64,000 nucleotides of DNA, taken from Pseudomonas paraversuta (lineage in GTDB: Bacteria; Pseudomonadota; Gammaproteobacteria; Pseudomonadales; Pseudomonadaceae). The position numbers and the translations under genes are program-made. Positions 30,794 to 38,999 of this stretch are shown here, piece after piece. The notes beneath the pieces were generated by a model. The model was not told where the DNA came from and ran no database searches. It was given only the letters and a program-made list of their open reading frames with translations. The stretch lies in the NCBI RefSeq assembly GCF_904063065.1, contig NZ_CAJFCL010000002.1, positions 558,001 to 622,000 of the forward strand, given 5' to 3'. The first letter of the stretch is position 1. Each line of letters starts with the position of its first letter.

Positions 30794-32154
30794 AAATCAG
30801 TGTATTTGGTAGTGGTTATGTAGGCCTGGTGCAGGCGACGGTATTGGCGGAAGTCGGCCACGATGTGATCTGCATGGACATCGACCAGAAGAAGGTCGAA
30901 CTGCTGCAACAAGGTCATGTCAGTATTTTTGAACCGGGACTCTCCAGCCTCGTGCGGGATAACCTTGAAAGCAAGCGCCTGCGATTTACCAGCGATGAGA
31001 AACTCGCGGTTGAGCACGGCCAGGTGCTGTTTATCGCCGTGGGCACCCCGCCCAGCGAAGACGGTTCGGCAGACCTGGGCGCAGTATTCTCGGTCGGAGA
31101 CGCAGTCGCCCGCCATCGCGTTGAACCGTTGATCCTGGTAGAAAAATCCACCGTTCCAGTAGGCACCGGCGACGCCCTGACGATCCATATCAATAAAGCG
31201 CTGAGCCAGACCGGGCGCTCGTTGCAATTCGACGTCGTGTCCAACCCCGAATTCCTCAAGGAAGGCTCGGCAGTGACGGACTGCCGCCGTCCGGATCGCA
31301 TCATCATCGGCTGCGCCCGAGAAGAAGTGCGCGAAGTGATGCGCGACCTTTACGCCCCGTTCAACCGCAACCATGACCGTATTATTTTCATGGACCTGCG
31401 CAGCGCCGAGCTGACCAAATACGCCGCCAACTGCATGCTCGCCACCAAGATCAGCTTTATCAACCAGATTGCCGAACTGGCAGAGCACCTGGGGGCCGAC
31501 ATTGAAGCAGTGCGCCTGGGCATCGGTGCCGATACCCGCATCGGCTACCACTTTATTTACCCTGGCTGCGGCTATGGCGGCTCGTGTTTCCCCAAAGACA
31601 TGCGCGCGCTGATCCACAGTGCCCAGCAAGTCAATTGCTCCAGCGACCTGCTGCAGGCGGTTGAAGCCATCAACGAACGCCAGAAGCACAAGCTGTTCGA
31701 TCGCATCAACGGGTTCTTCAAAGGTGATCTGAAAGGTAAAACCTTCGCCCTGTGGGGCCTGGCGTTCAAACCCAATACCGACGACATGCGCGATGCACCG
31801 AGCCGCGTATTGATGCAGGCACTGTGGGATGCCGGCGCCGACGTTCGCGCATTCGACCCTGAAGCCATGCAGGAAACCCAGCGTTTGTACGGTGACGAAC
31901 CGCGCCTGAGCCTGATGGGGACTCCGGAATCGACCCTCAACGGAGCCGACGCACTGATCGTGTGTACCGAGTGGCAACAATTCAAGGCGCCGGACTTTGA
32001 TCTGATCAAGGCCCGCCTCAAAACCCCGGTGATCTTCGACGGACGCAACCTGTATGACGGCGAGCGTCTGGCGCGTGCAGGGTTGCAGTACTACCCGATG
32101 GGGCGTGGCGAGTCCTGCAACTTGCCAGTGTCCCAAGGTTCAACGACCGTTTGA
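30790..32154 (+). CDS. ugd: UDP-glucose 6-dehydrogenase
   Basis: A 454-residue cytosolic enzyme that oxidises UDP-glucose to UDP-glucuronate, the substrate of ArnA. The N-terminal Rossmann motif is FGSGYVGL. The catalytic cysteine lies in [13 protein letters not shown], and the C-terminal nucleotide-binding half has [15 protein letters not shown]. Last gene of the overlapping arnCADTEF-ugd set, followed by a strong terminator. Confidence 0.96.
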   Translation: MKISVFGSGYVGLVQATVLAEVGHDVICMDIDQKKVELLQQGHVSIFEPGLSSLVRDNLESKRLRFTSDEKLAVEHGQVLFIAVGTPPSEDGSADLGAVFSVGDAVARHRVEPLILVEKSTVPVGTGDALTIHINKALSQTGRSLQFDVVSNPEFLKEGSAVTDCRRPDRIIIGCAREEVREVMRDLYAPFNRNHDRIIFMDLRSAELTKYAANCMLATKISFINQIAELAEHLGADIEAVRLGIGADTRIGYHFIYPGCGYGGSCFPKDMRALIHSAQQVNCSSDLLQAVEAINERQKHKLFDRINGFFKGDLKGKTFALWGLAFKPNTDDMRDAPSRVLMQALWDAGADVRAFDPEAMQETQRLYGDEPRLSLMGTPESTLNGADALIVCTEWQQFKAPDFDLIKARLKTPVIFDGRNLYDGERLARAGLQYYPMGRGESCNLPVSQGSTTV

Positions 32155-32163
32155 TGAAATGAC

Positions 32164-32201
32164 AGCGCCGCCATTGGCAACAATGGCGGCGCTTTTTTTT
32201 T
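32164..32201 (+). terminator. rho-independent terminator of the arn-ugd operon
   Basis: A perfect 13-base-pair stem (32164-32176 with 32181-32193), loop GCAA, followed by eight or nine T. Confidence 0.95.
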
Positions 32202-32229
32202 GTACTGTTTTGAGGCAGGGAAACTCGAG

Positions 32230-33837
32230 ATGCAGGCCAATTATTCTTCCAGCAGTTTACGTGCACTGCACCGTCAGTCATTGATTTTAGGCGCACTGGC
32301 ACTGGTGCTGTTCATCTTGGGTGAACCGCAACTGGCGGCGATCGGTTTTGATTCGCGCTTTGTAATGTTTGCCAAGGAAATGCTGCGTCACGGCCCGGGC
32401 TTTTTCCCGACCACCTACGGCCAGCCATATGCTGACTACAGCGCCACTTCGACTCTGTTCACCTGGTTATTGTCCTTGCCGTCTGGACAGGTGACCAGCC
32501 TCACCGCATGGCTGCCCACAGCCATTGCCGGTGCGCTGATTGTTACTTTGATGTATCGCCTGGTCGCACCGCAGTCCAGGTCCTGGGCGCTGGTCAGTGT
32601 GGCGCTGTTGCTGCTGAGCATGACCTTTGTCACCGAAACCCGTGCCGTCTCCCTGGATCAAATGCTTGCAGCCGTCAGCCTGGCAGCGTTTTATCTGGCC
32701 TATGCACACGACCATTTTTCTGCACCGCGCCGGCATCACTGGCTACTACTTTTGCTGGTACTGGGGTTTGCCATACGCGGCCCGATTGGCCTGGTCATTC
32801 CCACCGGCATGCTCTGCAGTTACTACCTGCTCAGCGGTCAATGGCGCCGGCTGATCAGCGTTGGCCTGCAAGCGCTGGTTCTGCTGGCTGCGTGCATAGG
32901 TACCCTGTTGTTGCTGGCCTGGATCAGCGGCGGTGAGGCCTTCGTCCATGAAGTGATCCGCATGCAAGTGACTGGCCGCATGGACGGTACGGAAGGTGCG
33001 AGCAGCACCCTGTATTACTTCACCAGTTCCATGGGCAACTACGCGCTGGCGTACCCGCTGGCAATGCTGGTACTGGTGGCGACCCTGATCGTCGGGCGCA
33101 AGCAATCGGGCCCGGGGCTGCAGCTGGTCAAATACTGCGTGGGCGCCGGCTTGATCGTAATGATCGGGCTGTCGATCCCGCAGGCGAAAAAAGCCCGTTA
33201 CTTGCTGCCCATGTTGCCGATGGCGGCGATCATTGCGGCGTATCCGTTTCAAGGTTTGCAGGGGCGGGTCTATGCCGGGCTGCGCGGTTTGATTCAGGGG
33301 CTTTTCCTGCTATTGCCCGCGTTGTTGATGGTGGGCCTGAGCATTGTGCGCAAACGCTTTGACGACCAGCTGCCTTCATTGACTGCGATCTTTATGGTGC
33401 TGGGCGTGCTGCAAGTGGCGGCGCTGGCCCTGCTGTTCAAGGCGCAATGGCGAACGGGCGGTTTGGCGGCATGCGCCGTTCTGGCGTTGTGGGCCTGCTT
33501 CATCATGGTGTTCGAACCGGTGGAGCGCGAACAGTATGACACCCGTAACTTTACCGAAAACGCCATGCGCATGATCGACCGCGAGCCTGCCCCGCTAGTA
33601 CTGCACGGCATGGGCAAAGACGCCAAGGCCATCAAGTTCATGGTCAATGTCAATCGCGACCTGCTGCCGCTGTTCACCCGGGCCGACGCCGAGCTGGAGG
33701 CCCTGCCAGCCCCGGTATGGATCGTTATGGACCGCAAGGATTATCAGGGGCTGCAAGGCACAGCCTTGGGCAATGTAGTACCGGCGTTGAGTGGTCGCTT
33801 CGACAAGAATGACTACGTGTTGCTGCACATCCCTTGA
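32230..33837 (+). CDS. ArnT-like GT-C family membrane glycosyltransferase
   Basis: A 535-residue polytopic membrane protein with a large C-terminal soluble part, the layout of family 39/83 glycosyltransferases such as ArnT. The first loop carries IGFDSRFVMFAKEML and later YADYSATSTLFTWL, matching the acidic-residue loop of ArnT-like enzymes. It is not a copy of the ArnT gene above and has only distant similarity. The frame opens at a TTG at 32200 inside the terminator, so I chose ATG 32230 behind GGGAAA. It may add a second sugar or modify another lipid-linked glycan. Substrate unknown. Confidence 0.8.
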   Translation: MQANYSSSSLRALHRQSLILGALALVLFILGEPQLAAIGFDSRFVMFAKEMLRHGPGFFPTTYGQPYADYSATSTLFTWLLSLPSGQVTSLTAWLPTAIAGALIVTLMYRLVAPQSRSWALVSVALLLLSMTFVTETRAVSLDQMLAAVSLAAFYLAYAHDHFSAPRRHHWLLLLLVLGFAIRGPIGLVIPTGMLCSYYLLSGQWRRLISVGLQALVLLAACIGTLLLLAWISGGEAFVHEVIRMQVTGRMDGTEGASSTLYYFTSSMGNYALAYPLAMLVLVATLIVGRKQSGPGLQLVKYCVGAGLIVMIGLSIPQAKKARYLLPMLPMAAIIAAYPFQGLQGRVYAGLRGLIQGLFLLLPALLMVGLSIVRKRFDDQLPSLTAIFMVLGVLQVAALALLFKAQWRTGGLAACAVLALWACFIMVFEPVEREQYDTRNFTENAMRMIDREPAPLVLHGMGKDAKAIKFMVNVNRDLLPLFTRADAELEALPAPVWIVMDRKDYQGLQGTALGNVVPALSGRFDKNDYVLLHIP

Positions 33838-33841
33838 ACCT

Positions 33842-33907
33842 GTAGTCGCTGACGAGGCACCAAGGCTGCGATCGCTTTACGCAGCCTTCGGTCCTCATCA
33901 GCGACGA
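33842..33907. repeat. REP-like inverted repeat (GTCGCTGACGAGG type)
   Basis: GTCGCTGACGAGG at 33844 pairs with CCTCATCAGCGAC near 33894-33906, with an inner GGCTGCG/CGCAGCC stem. It sits after the glycosyltransferase gene. Confidence 0.85.
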
Positions 33908-33975
33908 TGTGAATCCTGCTAGAGCTGCCACCTGCCTGCAGGTACAATCCCCGCCCTTCTTCACTCATCCCGGAA

Positions 33976-34545
33976 ATGCCAATGTCAGGGCTCGAACTGT
34001 TTGCCGCCGCGCTTGGCGTCATCGCCGTCTGGTTAACAGTCAAACAAAACCCCTGGTGCTGGCCCATCGGCCTGGTGATGGTGCTGCTGTATAGCTGGAT
34101 ATTCTTCGGCATGAAGCTGTACTCGGGCATGCTCCTGCAAGTCTTCTTTGCCCTGCTGCAAGTTTATGGCTGGTGGCAGTGGACCCGCGCCGGGACACAG
34201 CACGAGGGCCGTGTGGTTACCCGGTTAAGCCCTTTGCAAGTCCTCGCGGGCCTCAGCGCAGGTGCTGTTGGCAGTCTGGTTCTGGGCGCGGCAATGGCCC
34301 GCTGGACTGACTCCGGCGTCCCTTGGCAAGATGCAGCGCTGACCGCATTCAGCCTGGTCGCGCAATTGTGGATGGCACAAAAGCGCCTGCAATGCTGGGC
34401 CCTGTGGTTTGTCATCGACGTGCTCTACATCCTGTTCTTTGCCTGGCAAGAGCTGTACCTGACAGCAGGCCTGTATGCACTGTTCACGGTTATTGCCATT
34501 CAGGGCTGGCGTGACTGGCGCCGCGATCCGGCGCTGCGCACATGA
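33976..34545 (+). CDS. pnuC: nicotinamide riboside/mononucleotide transporter
   Basis: A 189-residue inner-membrane PnuC-family carrier with seven helices and the family's tryptophan-rich boundaries: NPWCWPIGLVMVLLYSW, QVYGWWQW and CWALWFVIDVLYI. PnuC proteins take up nicotinamide riboside by facilitated diffusion, trapped by phosphorylation. The next gene, overlapping by 4 bases, encodes a NadR-like kinase that would do the trapping, which supports the call. Confidence 0.93.
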   Translation: MPMSGLELFAAALGVIAVWLTVKQNPWCWPIGLVMVLLYSWIFFGMKLYSGMLLQVFFALLQVYGWWQWTRAGTQHEGRVVTRLSPLQVLAGLSAGAVGSLVLGAAMARWTDSGVPWQDAALTAFSLVAQLWMAQKRLQCWALWFVIDVLYILFFAWQELYLTAGLYALFTVIAIQGWRDWRRDPALRT

Positions 34546-35066
34546 AGGTGGTCGTACTGGCGGGGCCGGAGTCGAGTGGCAAAAGCTGGCTGGCGGCGCT
34601 CTTGCAGCAGCGATTTGGCGGCGTACTGGTGGGCGAATACGTTCGTTATTTTATCGAGCAAAACCCCCGGGACACCTGCCTGGCCGATATTCCGGCGATT
34701 GCTGCAGGTCAACTGCAATGGGAGGATCAAGCCCGTGCCCAACAGCCAGAACTGCTGATTCTGGACACCCATTTGTTGAGCAACATCCTGTGGAGCCAGA
34801 CCCTGTTTGGCGACTGCCCGGCATGGCTTGAACCCGAACTTCTCAGCCGGCATTACGACCTGCACTTGCTGCTGTCACCCGACGATGTGGAATGGATACC
34901 CGACGGCCAGCGTTGCCAGCCATCTCTGGCTGAACGCCAAAGGTTTTTCGCTGCCAGCCTTCAGTGGCTGGAGCACCACCATCAACCCGTGCAGATCATC
35001 AGAGGTGACTGGCAGGCCCGTCAGCAACAAGCTTGTGCCGCGGTTGAACACTTGCTGGCGCAATAA
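34542..35066 (+). CDS. NadR-like nicotinamide riboside kinase, AAA_28 ATPase
   Basis: A 174-residue P-loop protein with Walker A GPESSGKS at residues 8-15, VGEYVRYF near residue 30 and ILDTHLLSN near 70. It looks like the C-terminal kinase domain of NadR standing alone: it lacks the HTH and NMN-adenylyltransferase domains. It probably phosphorylates nicotinamide riboside to NMN after PnuC import. It overlaps pnuC by 4 bases, so the two are translationally coupled. Confidence 0.87.
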   Translation: MKVVVLAGPESSGKSWLAALLQQRFGGVLVGEYVRYFIEQNPRDTCLADIPAIAAGQLQWEDQARAQQPELLILDTHLLSNILWSQTLFGDCPAWLEPELLSRHYDLHLLLSPDDVEWIPDGQRCQPSLAERQRFFAASLQWLEHHHQPVQIIRGDWQARQQQACAAVEHLLAQ

Positions 35067-35132
35067 GAATTTTTAGGAAAACTCTTAACAAATTCAGAGC
35101 ATTCCTAGATCCAGCAACAACTGGAAGTTTTA

Positions 35133-35183
35133 CCTTGAGGCCAGTCGTCAAACATTTGACGACGGGCTATCTCAACCTCAAGG
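35133..35183 (+). promoter_or_regulatory. leader hairpins covering the S74 gene ribosome site
   Basis: Outer arms CCTTGAGG (35133-35140) and CCTCAAGG (35176-35183) are fully complementary. Between them GTCGTCAAA (35144-35152) and TTTGACGAC (35155-35163) form a second perfect stem. The 3' outer arm ends in AAGG, the Shine-Dalgarno of the gene starting at 35190, so the fold would block translation. Confidence 0.55.
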
Positions 35184-35189
35184 AAAATA

Positions 35190-35657
35190 ATGAAATCAAT
35201 ATTCTTTGTCTCGGGTGTCTTTGGCGCCATGTCCCTGGCCTTTGCGGCCAACGCCCTGGCTCAATCTGACAGCCGTCCTGCACCGTTGGCCAATAGCAGC
35301 CAATGCTCACCAAGCAACCCGACCGGCCCTGGCTGCCCTCCGTTTGGCGGCCCCGGCGACATTGGCGCCGAGTGCTGCCCGTTCAGCGATGAAAGCCTGA
35401 AAACCAAAGTCGTGCCGCTGACATCGGCTACCGAGAATCTGCTGAAGATTCAGGGCGTCACCTTCGAATGGAAAGATGGCGGGCGCAAGGACATCGGGGT
35501 TATCGCCCAGGAAGTGGCCAAGGTGTATCCACAGCTGACACGCACCAAGGATGGTTTGATGCAGGTCGACTACGACAAACTGGTGGCTCCACTGATCGAA
35601 TCGATCCGCGAACTGAACCAGCGCATTGAAACCCTGGAAAAAGCCCAAGCCAAGTAA
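35190..35657 (+). CDS. secreted S74 (endosialidase chaperone) domain protein
   Basis: A 155-residue exported protein. It has a Sec signal (cleavage near ALAQSD), a Pro/Gly/Cys-rich linker (CSPSNPTGPGCPPFGGPGD, AECCPF), then a peptidase_S74 / intramolecular chaperone domain beginning FSDESLKTKV and continuing with FEWKDGGRKDIGVIAQEVAKVYP and a C-terminal coiled coil. In tail-spikes this domain trims itself off at the Ser of the SD motif, which is present (Ser-Asp at the domain start). Here it stands almost alone without any fibre. Its role is unknown; it could be a domesticated phage remnant or a cell-surface assembly helper. Confidence 0.8.
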   Translation: MKSIFFVSGVFGAMSLAFAANALAQSDSRPAPLANSSQCSPSNPTGPGCPPFGGPGDIGAECCPFSDESLKTKVVPLTSATENLLKIQGVTFEWKDGGRKDIGVIAQEVAKVYPQLTRTKDGLMQVDYDKLVAPLIESIRELNQRIETLEKAQAK

Positions 35658-36182
35658 ATAGCCGGGTGCATGACCGCTGCCTCCCCCCCTTCTGGTCGGT
35701 GGTCTGCACCCTGCATGGCTTACATATGTACGAAAGCTCATAAAAAGCCACCCTGTTTGTGAATCGAATTAAAGATACGCAGCAGACGATATTGGCTTGT
35801 TTGAACAGCGACTGATCGCCAGACTGGGTAGTGCTCAATTAATAAATCCTCCAAGCCAAGGCAACTTATTCAGCAATCTCCAGTCTGTTAATCAGGACAC
35901 CGGGAGTTTGCAATGGGCACTGGAAAAGTTAGCGCTTCGAGCCGCCAATATGTCCATTCATGAAACACCGAGTTAGCCTGCAGGCCGATTATTAGCGGCG
36001 CCCTAAAATATCCTGAATAAATGTAACGTTTCTGAAACACCCCCTCTCGTATCAAGTGCAACGTAAATTCCTTGTTTCCCTCCGCAATAATAGCCTCGCG
36101 CTGTCTCATGTTTGAAACATCGACGCCATGCACGGATTCATCACGCTCTGTGAGCACTTGTTTTTAATCACTTAATTTAAAG
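35658..36182. other. AT-richer intergenic region without a clear gene
   Basis: About 525 bases between the S74 gene and the sigma-54-type promoter. Base composition is less GC-rich than the flanks. A short minus-strand frame (35888-36157) has no recognisable features and I do not call it. The region could hold enhancer sites for a sigma-54 activator or be decayed sequence. Confidence 0.5.
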
Positions 36183-36198
36183 TGGCACAACTACTGCT
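36183..36198 (+). promoter_or_regulatory. sigma-54 (-24/-12) promoter
   Basis: TGGCACAACTACTGCT fits the RpoN consensus: the GG at 36184-36185 and GC at 36196-36197 are exactly 10 bases apart. The start point would be about 43 bases before the ATG at 36252. Confidence 0.75.
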
Positions 36199-36251
36199 CT
36201 TCCCTTCGTAGCGCCGACCAGGGCCAGCTCCAATAAAGAAGGAACACAATC

Positions 36252-36692
36252 ATGGGGAATATATATCGTGGCAAACACCGCCTGCTGACAGCGTGCAGCC
36301 TGACTGTTCTGTTCGGTATCTACAGCACTGCTCAAGCAGGTGGTAATGGCGTGATTGTACTTACCCGCGATGTTCAACCTTTTGCAGTCGGCAACCCGGC
36401 CATGCATCCGGACCCTAACCCCACGACTGTAAACGCGAACCCCGCATTGCGTATCACCAGTGCTTCCAGTGAGCTCAGTGATGGTGATTTCGCCAGTGTC
36501 AGCAGCGGTGCCTCAATTACCCACTCGATGATGCCCAACGGCAACGCTCTACCAGGTTTGAATACAGCCAATGGCCTGCCAGGTATGGCCAGCGGTCATG
36601 GTGGTGGCAGCGGCGGTTCGATCAGCAACACCATCAATCGAAGCATCGAGCAGGGCATGAGCCCGCTCACCGCTCTGAGTCAGGGGAAATAA
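36252..36692 (+). CDS. small exported protein, Gly/Asn/Ser-rich, unknown
   Basis: A 146-residue protein with a Sec signal (helix LLTACSLTVLFGIYS, cleavage near AQAGG). The mature part is low in charge and rich in Asn, Ser, Gly and Pro, with GHGGGSGGS near residue 115. It ends with a short helix NRSIEQGMSPL. I do not recognise a named family. It is the first gene behind a sigma-54-type promoter, with a near-perfect GAAGGAA ribosome site, and lies 4 bases before the next exported protein. A surface or matrix component is plausible but inferred. Confidence 0.65.
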   Translation: MGNIYRGKHRLLTACSLTVLFGIYSTAQAGGNGVIVLTRDVQPFAVGNPAMHPDPNPTTVNANPALRITSASSELSDGDFASVSSGASITHSMMPNGNALPGLNTANGLPGMASGHGGGSGGSISNTINRSIEQGMSPLTALSQGK

Positions 36693-36696
36693 CATC

Positions 36697-37260
36697 ATGA
36701 ACATTCCCCTGCCCTTACTGGTTGCTGTGCTGCTTGCCAGTGCTCAGGTTCACGCAGCCTCCGATAACAACGCCGAAATCAACAATTCCGGCCTCAGCTA
36801 CCGCGGCAACATTACGGTAAACCAGGCTGCGGGCGATCAACAGCAGCAGGTAAATAGCCGGGCAATTGCCATCGGCACCCAGGGCCTTGCCTCAACCCGG
36901 ATCAGTCAGAAACTCAACACTGCGGCCGACCCTTCGCTCAATGCCAAGGCCGCGATACAGGGCAACTCATTCAGTAATGGCAGCGGTGTGCTGGGGGTCA
37001 ACCAATCCTCCGGTGCCAACAATCAAATGATCAATGCAGTGCGTGCCCAGCCACAAGGCATCGATGACAGCGCTTTGTCACAGCAAAACGTGGCGCTGTT
37101 ACCAGGCTCCGGAACCGTACTCCCCGTAAGTGGCAGCCGCCAGGTCGTTACCAGCGACCAGGCCTTCACCGGCAGCCGCGGGGTCGTGCAGTTAAACCAG
37201 AGTGCAGAGTGGTGGCGTGACCACGTAAACGGGCCATACCGAATGCACGGCCAAGGGTGA
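36697..37260 (+). CDS. small exported protein with NQxxG repeats, 3' end altered
   Basis: A 187-residue protein with a Sec signal (cleavage near VHAASD). The mature part contains spaced repeats: VNQAAGDQQQQVN near residue 44, VNQSSGANNQMIN near 104 and LNQSA near 166. The third repeat breaks off after NQSA, and the last 17 residues (EWWRDHV...) have a different character and lie antisense to a truncated regulator gene. I infer that the native C-terminus was lost in a deletion at about 37205. The Asn/Gln spacing recalls fibre-forming secreted proteins such as curlin-like ones, but no family is assigned. Confidence 0.6.
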   Translation: MNIPLPLLVAVLLASAQVHAASDNNAEINNSGLSYRGNITVNQAAGDQQQQVNSRAIAIGTQGLASTRISQKLNTAADPSLNAKAAIQGNSFSNGSGVLGVNQSSGANNQMINAVRAQPQGIDDSALSQQNVALLPGSGTVLPVSGSRQVVTSDQAFTGSRGVVQLNQSAEWWRDHVNGPYRMHGQG

Positions 37261-37594
37261 CCTGGACCCGCGAAACATCGAAGGGAAGCGTATGGAAGTC
37301 AAAAAACCATTCGCAAACAAAATCGCCTGCGTTTTTCAGCTTCAATACGTCAGCACTGAGTACGGCGATCCACTCGGTACCGCTGCGACTGATCATGTCT
37401 TTGACGGCTTCGGGGTGCTCTAGATGAAATGGCTGGAGCCGGAACAATCCGACATCACATGAATGGCTGCTGACCGACTCAAGGCTACAGCTGTCCACTG
37501 CCCAACCAATGGTACGCAACCCCGGCAGCAGTGCGTGGCAATCGTCACAGGGATCTACAACTAAAAGGCGTCGCGGGGAGGACATCACAAGCAT
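37166..37594 (-). pseudogene. truncated VpsR-like sigma-54 activator, N-terminal domain only
   Basis: A 142-residue frame. Its first 130 residues look like the receiver-like N-terminal domain of VpsR-type enhancer-binding proteins: RRLLVVDP, CDVGLFRLQPF, SGTEWIAVLS, then CEWFFDFHTLPFDVSRV and LGRAFGMARLRG. Normally an AAA+ sigma-54 interaction domain and a Fis-type HTH follow; here the frame runs into the antisense of the neighbouring gene and stops (LTARPRGCR). It cannot activate RpoN. It is most likely the stump left by a deletion that also clipped the convergent gene. The start is ATG 37594 or 37585. Confidence 0.7.
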
Positions 37595-37941
37595 GACTGT
37601 TCCTTGACGCCAAAAAGCATAAATGGGATGAGAACAGGCAGGGTTTTAAGGTAGGTGTAACGTATGACAAAACTGTGCCCGCCACTTGGATCAATTCCCT
37701 ATAACCCTCATCGCCAAATACGCACTTGAGCACAAAGGCGTGCGGGGCCATCGAAAAGCGGCGGCAGAGGTTTTCAGGGGGTTAAAAATTGATCTGCATC
37801 AGGCTTTTAAAAATACTTTTAAAAAAGTCATGAAAGTGTGTGACCTGAGGCGGGTCTGAGGTCATCAGTACAAGTAACCAACCGAACGGTAAGCCCAGCC
37901 GACGGTTAATCACTTGATGGGCACACCAGAGAGACAACCCT
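37595..37941. other. intergenic region, no gene seen
   Basis: About 350 bases with an AT-rich patch around 37790-37830 (AAAAATAC, TTTTAAAAAAG). It must contain the promoters of the truncated regulator and of the small gene at 37942. Nothing else is recognised. Confidence 0.5.
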
Positions 37942-38208
37942 ATGAACGCCCCGCTCCGTTTCAACGAAGCACTTTTGATTGCCGGCCACGCCTTTGAACC
38001 TTTTCAATGTGTTGCCTGGGCTGCACAAGACGGTCATGGCGAATTGAGCCTGACGGTCATTGACCGCACCAACACCCGTATCGGTCGCAAACAAATCCCG
38101 CGCAGCGCCTGTGCCGACGCCGCCCAACTTGCAAGCCTGCTGGCACAAGCCCGTGCCGAACTGAGCAGCGAAGGCTACACCTTGCAACCCTGGGTAATGC
38201 CGGCCTGA
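37942..38208 (+). CDS. small conserved-looking hypothetical protein
   Basis: An 88-residue cytosolic protein without signal or helices. Acidic and basic residues are well spread (ELSLTVIDRTNTRIGRKQI, LLAQARAELSSEGYTLQPW). Codon use is like the neighbours, and it has its own ATG and normal composition, so I regard it as real. Family not recognised. It lies beside, and convergent to, the cobaltochelatase group and may have nothing to do with it. Confidence 0.65.
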   Translation: MNAPLRFNEALLIAGHAFEPFQCVAWAAQDGHGELSLTVIDRTNTRIGRKQIPRSACADAAQLASLLAQARAELSSEGYTLQPWVMPA

Positions 38209-38215
38209 TCCCGAA

Positions 38216-38263
38216 CCTGTAGGAGCGAGCTTGCTCGCGAGCGCTTGAAAGCTCGCTCCTACA
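38216..38263. repeat. REP element (GTAGGAGCGAGC type)
   Basis: Inverted arms CTGTAGGAGCGAGCTT and AAGCTCGCTCCTACAG between two convergent genes. The last bases overlap the stop end of the vWA gene. Confidence 0.9.
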
Positions 38264-38999
38264 GTTGTTTCAACTCATCGATATGTGTGTATTCAAGAGC
38301 CAGATCAGCCGCCATCCGCCGTGACTTGCCAAGTCGAATCGGCCCCCGTTCCATATCGATCAACAACCCCGGACATTCAATGGCGGGCAGAGCCGGACCG
38401 TCTTTGAGACGACCGTCGGTGAGCAATAAAAAACGTTGTTGTTCTTCTGCAAACTGCTTGCGACGGGTTTTCAGCCACTGTGCAACATCCGCCAGGGCTT
38501 CCAGCAACGGCGTTCCACCCCCCGCTCCCAGCGTCAGCAACCACTGGTTCAAGGCCGCAGATGCTTTGGCGCCGCAGACCTGCCATTGCGGCGCACTGCC
38601 ACTGGCAGTCATCACCGCCACCCGCACCCGCTGCCGATAAGCATCCTCAAACACCTGGGCCAGTAACCCCTTGGCATCCCCCAGCGCCTGATGCCGACGG
38701 GTGGAAGACGAAGCATCCACCACCACCAGCCACAGCTCCTGGGCTGCACTCTGGCGGGTCTTGTAGGCCAGATCTGTACGCTGTTGCGGGCGGCCGCGCA
38801 GCAGGGTTTGCACCCAGTCCACGGTACCGCCGGCTGCACTGCGACTGGCACCCAGTTTGCCCTCACCCAGTTGGCCTGCCCGGGGTGTGGCATCCGCCCC
38901 CACACTGGATCGGGGGCGAATGCCTAAGGCTTTTTTGGCCAGCTCGGCACTTCGCGCCGGCCACCCATGGCCTGAGGCTGCGCAGGCAATTCGCCCCAT
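38259..38999 (-). CDS. von Willebrand factor A domain protein, chelatase-associated (ChlD-like)
   Basis: A protein of up to 246 residues with a basic N-terminal stretch and a vWA domain whose MIDAS motif is VDASSSTRR (near residue 94), with TDGRL later. Together with the ChlI-like ATPase it probably forms the motor of the aerobic cobalt chelatase, standing in for CobS/CobT. The ATG at 38999 overlaps the ATPase gene by 76 bases in another frame, which is long; the true start may be an in-frame GTG nearer residue 33. Confidence 0.82.
   Translation of the reverse strand: MGRIACAASGHGWPARSAELAKKALGIRPRSSVGADATPRAGQLGEGKLGASRSAAGGTVDWVQTLLRGRPQQRTDLAYKTRQSAAQELWLVVVDASSSTRRHQALGDAKGLLAQVFEDAYRQRVRVAVMTASGSAPQWQVCGAKASAALNQWLLTLGAGGGTPLLEALADVAQWLKTRRKQFAEEQQRFLLLTDGRLKDGPALPAIECPGLLIDMERGPIRLGKSRRMAADLALEYTHIDELKQL

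Noticed and set aside
35888..36157. Minus-strand 89-codon open frame in the 35.7-36.2 kb gap
   Set aside because: No ribosome site, no recognisable motif and no neighbours that explain it.
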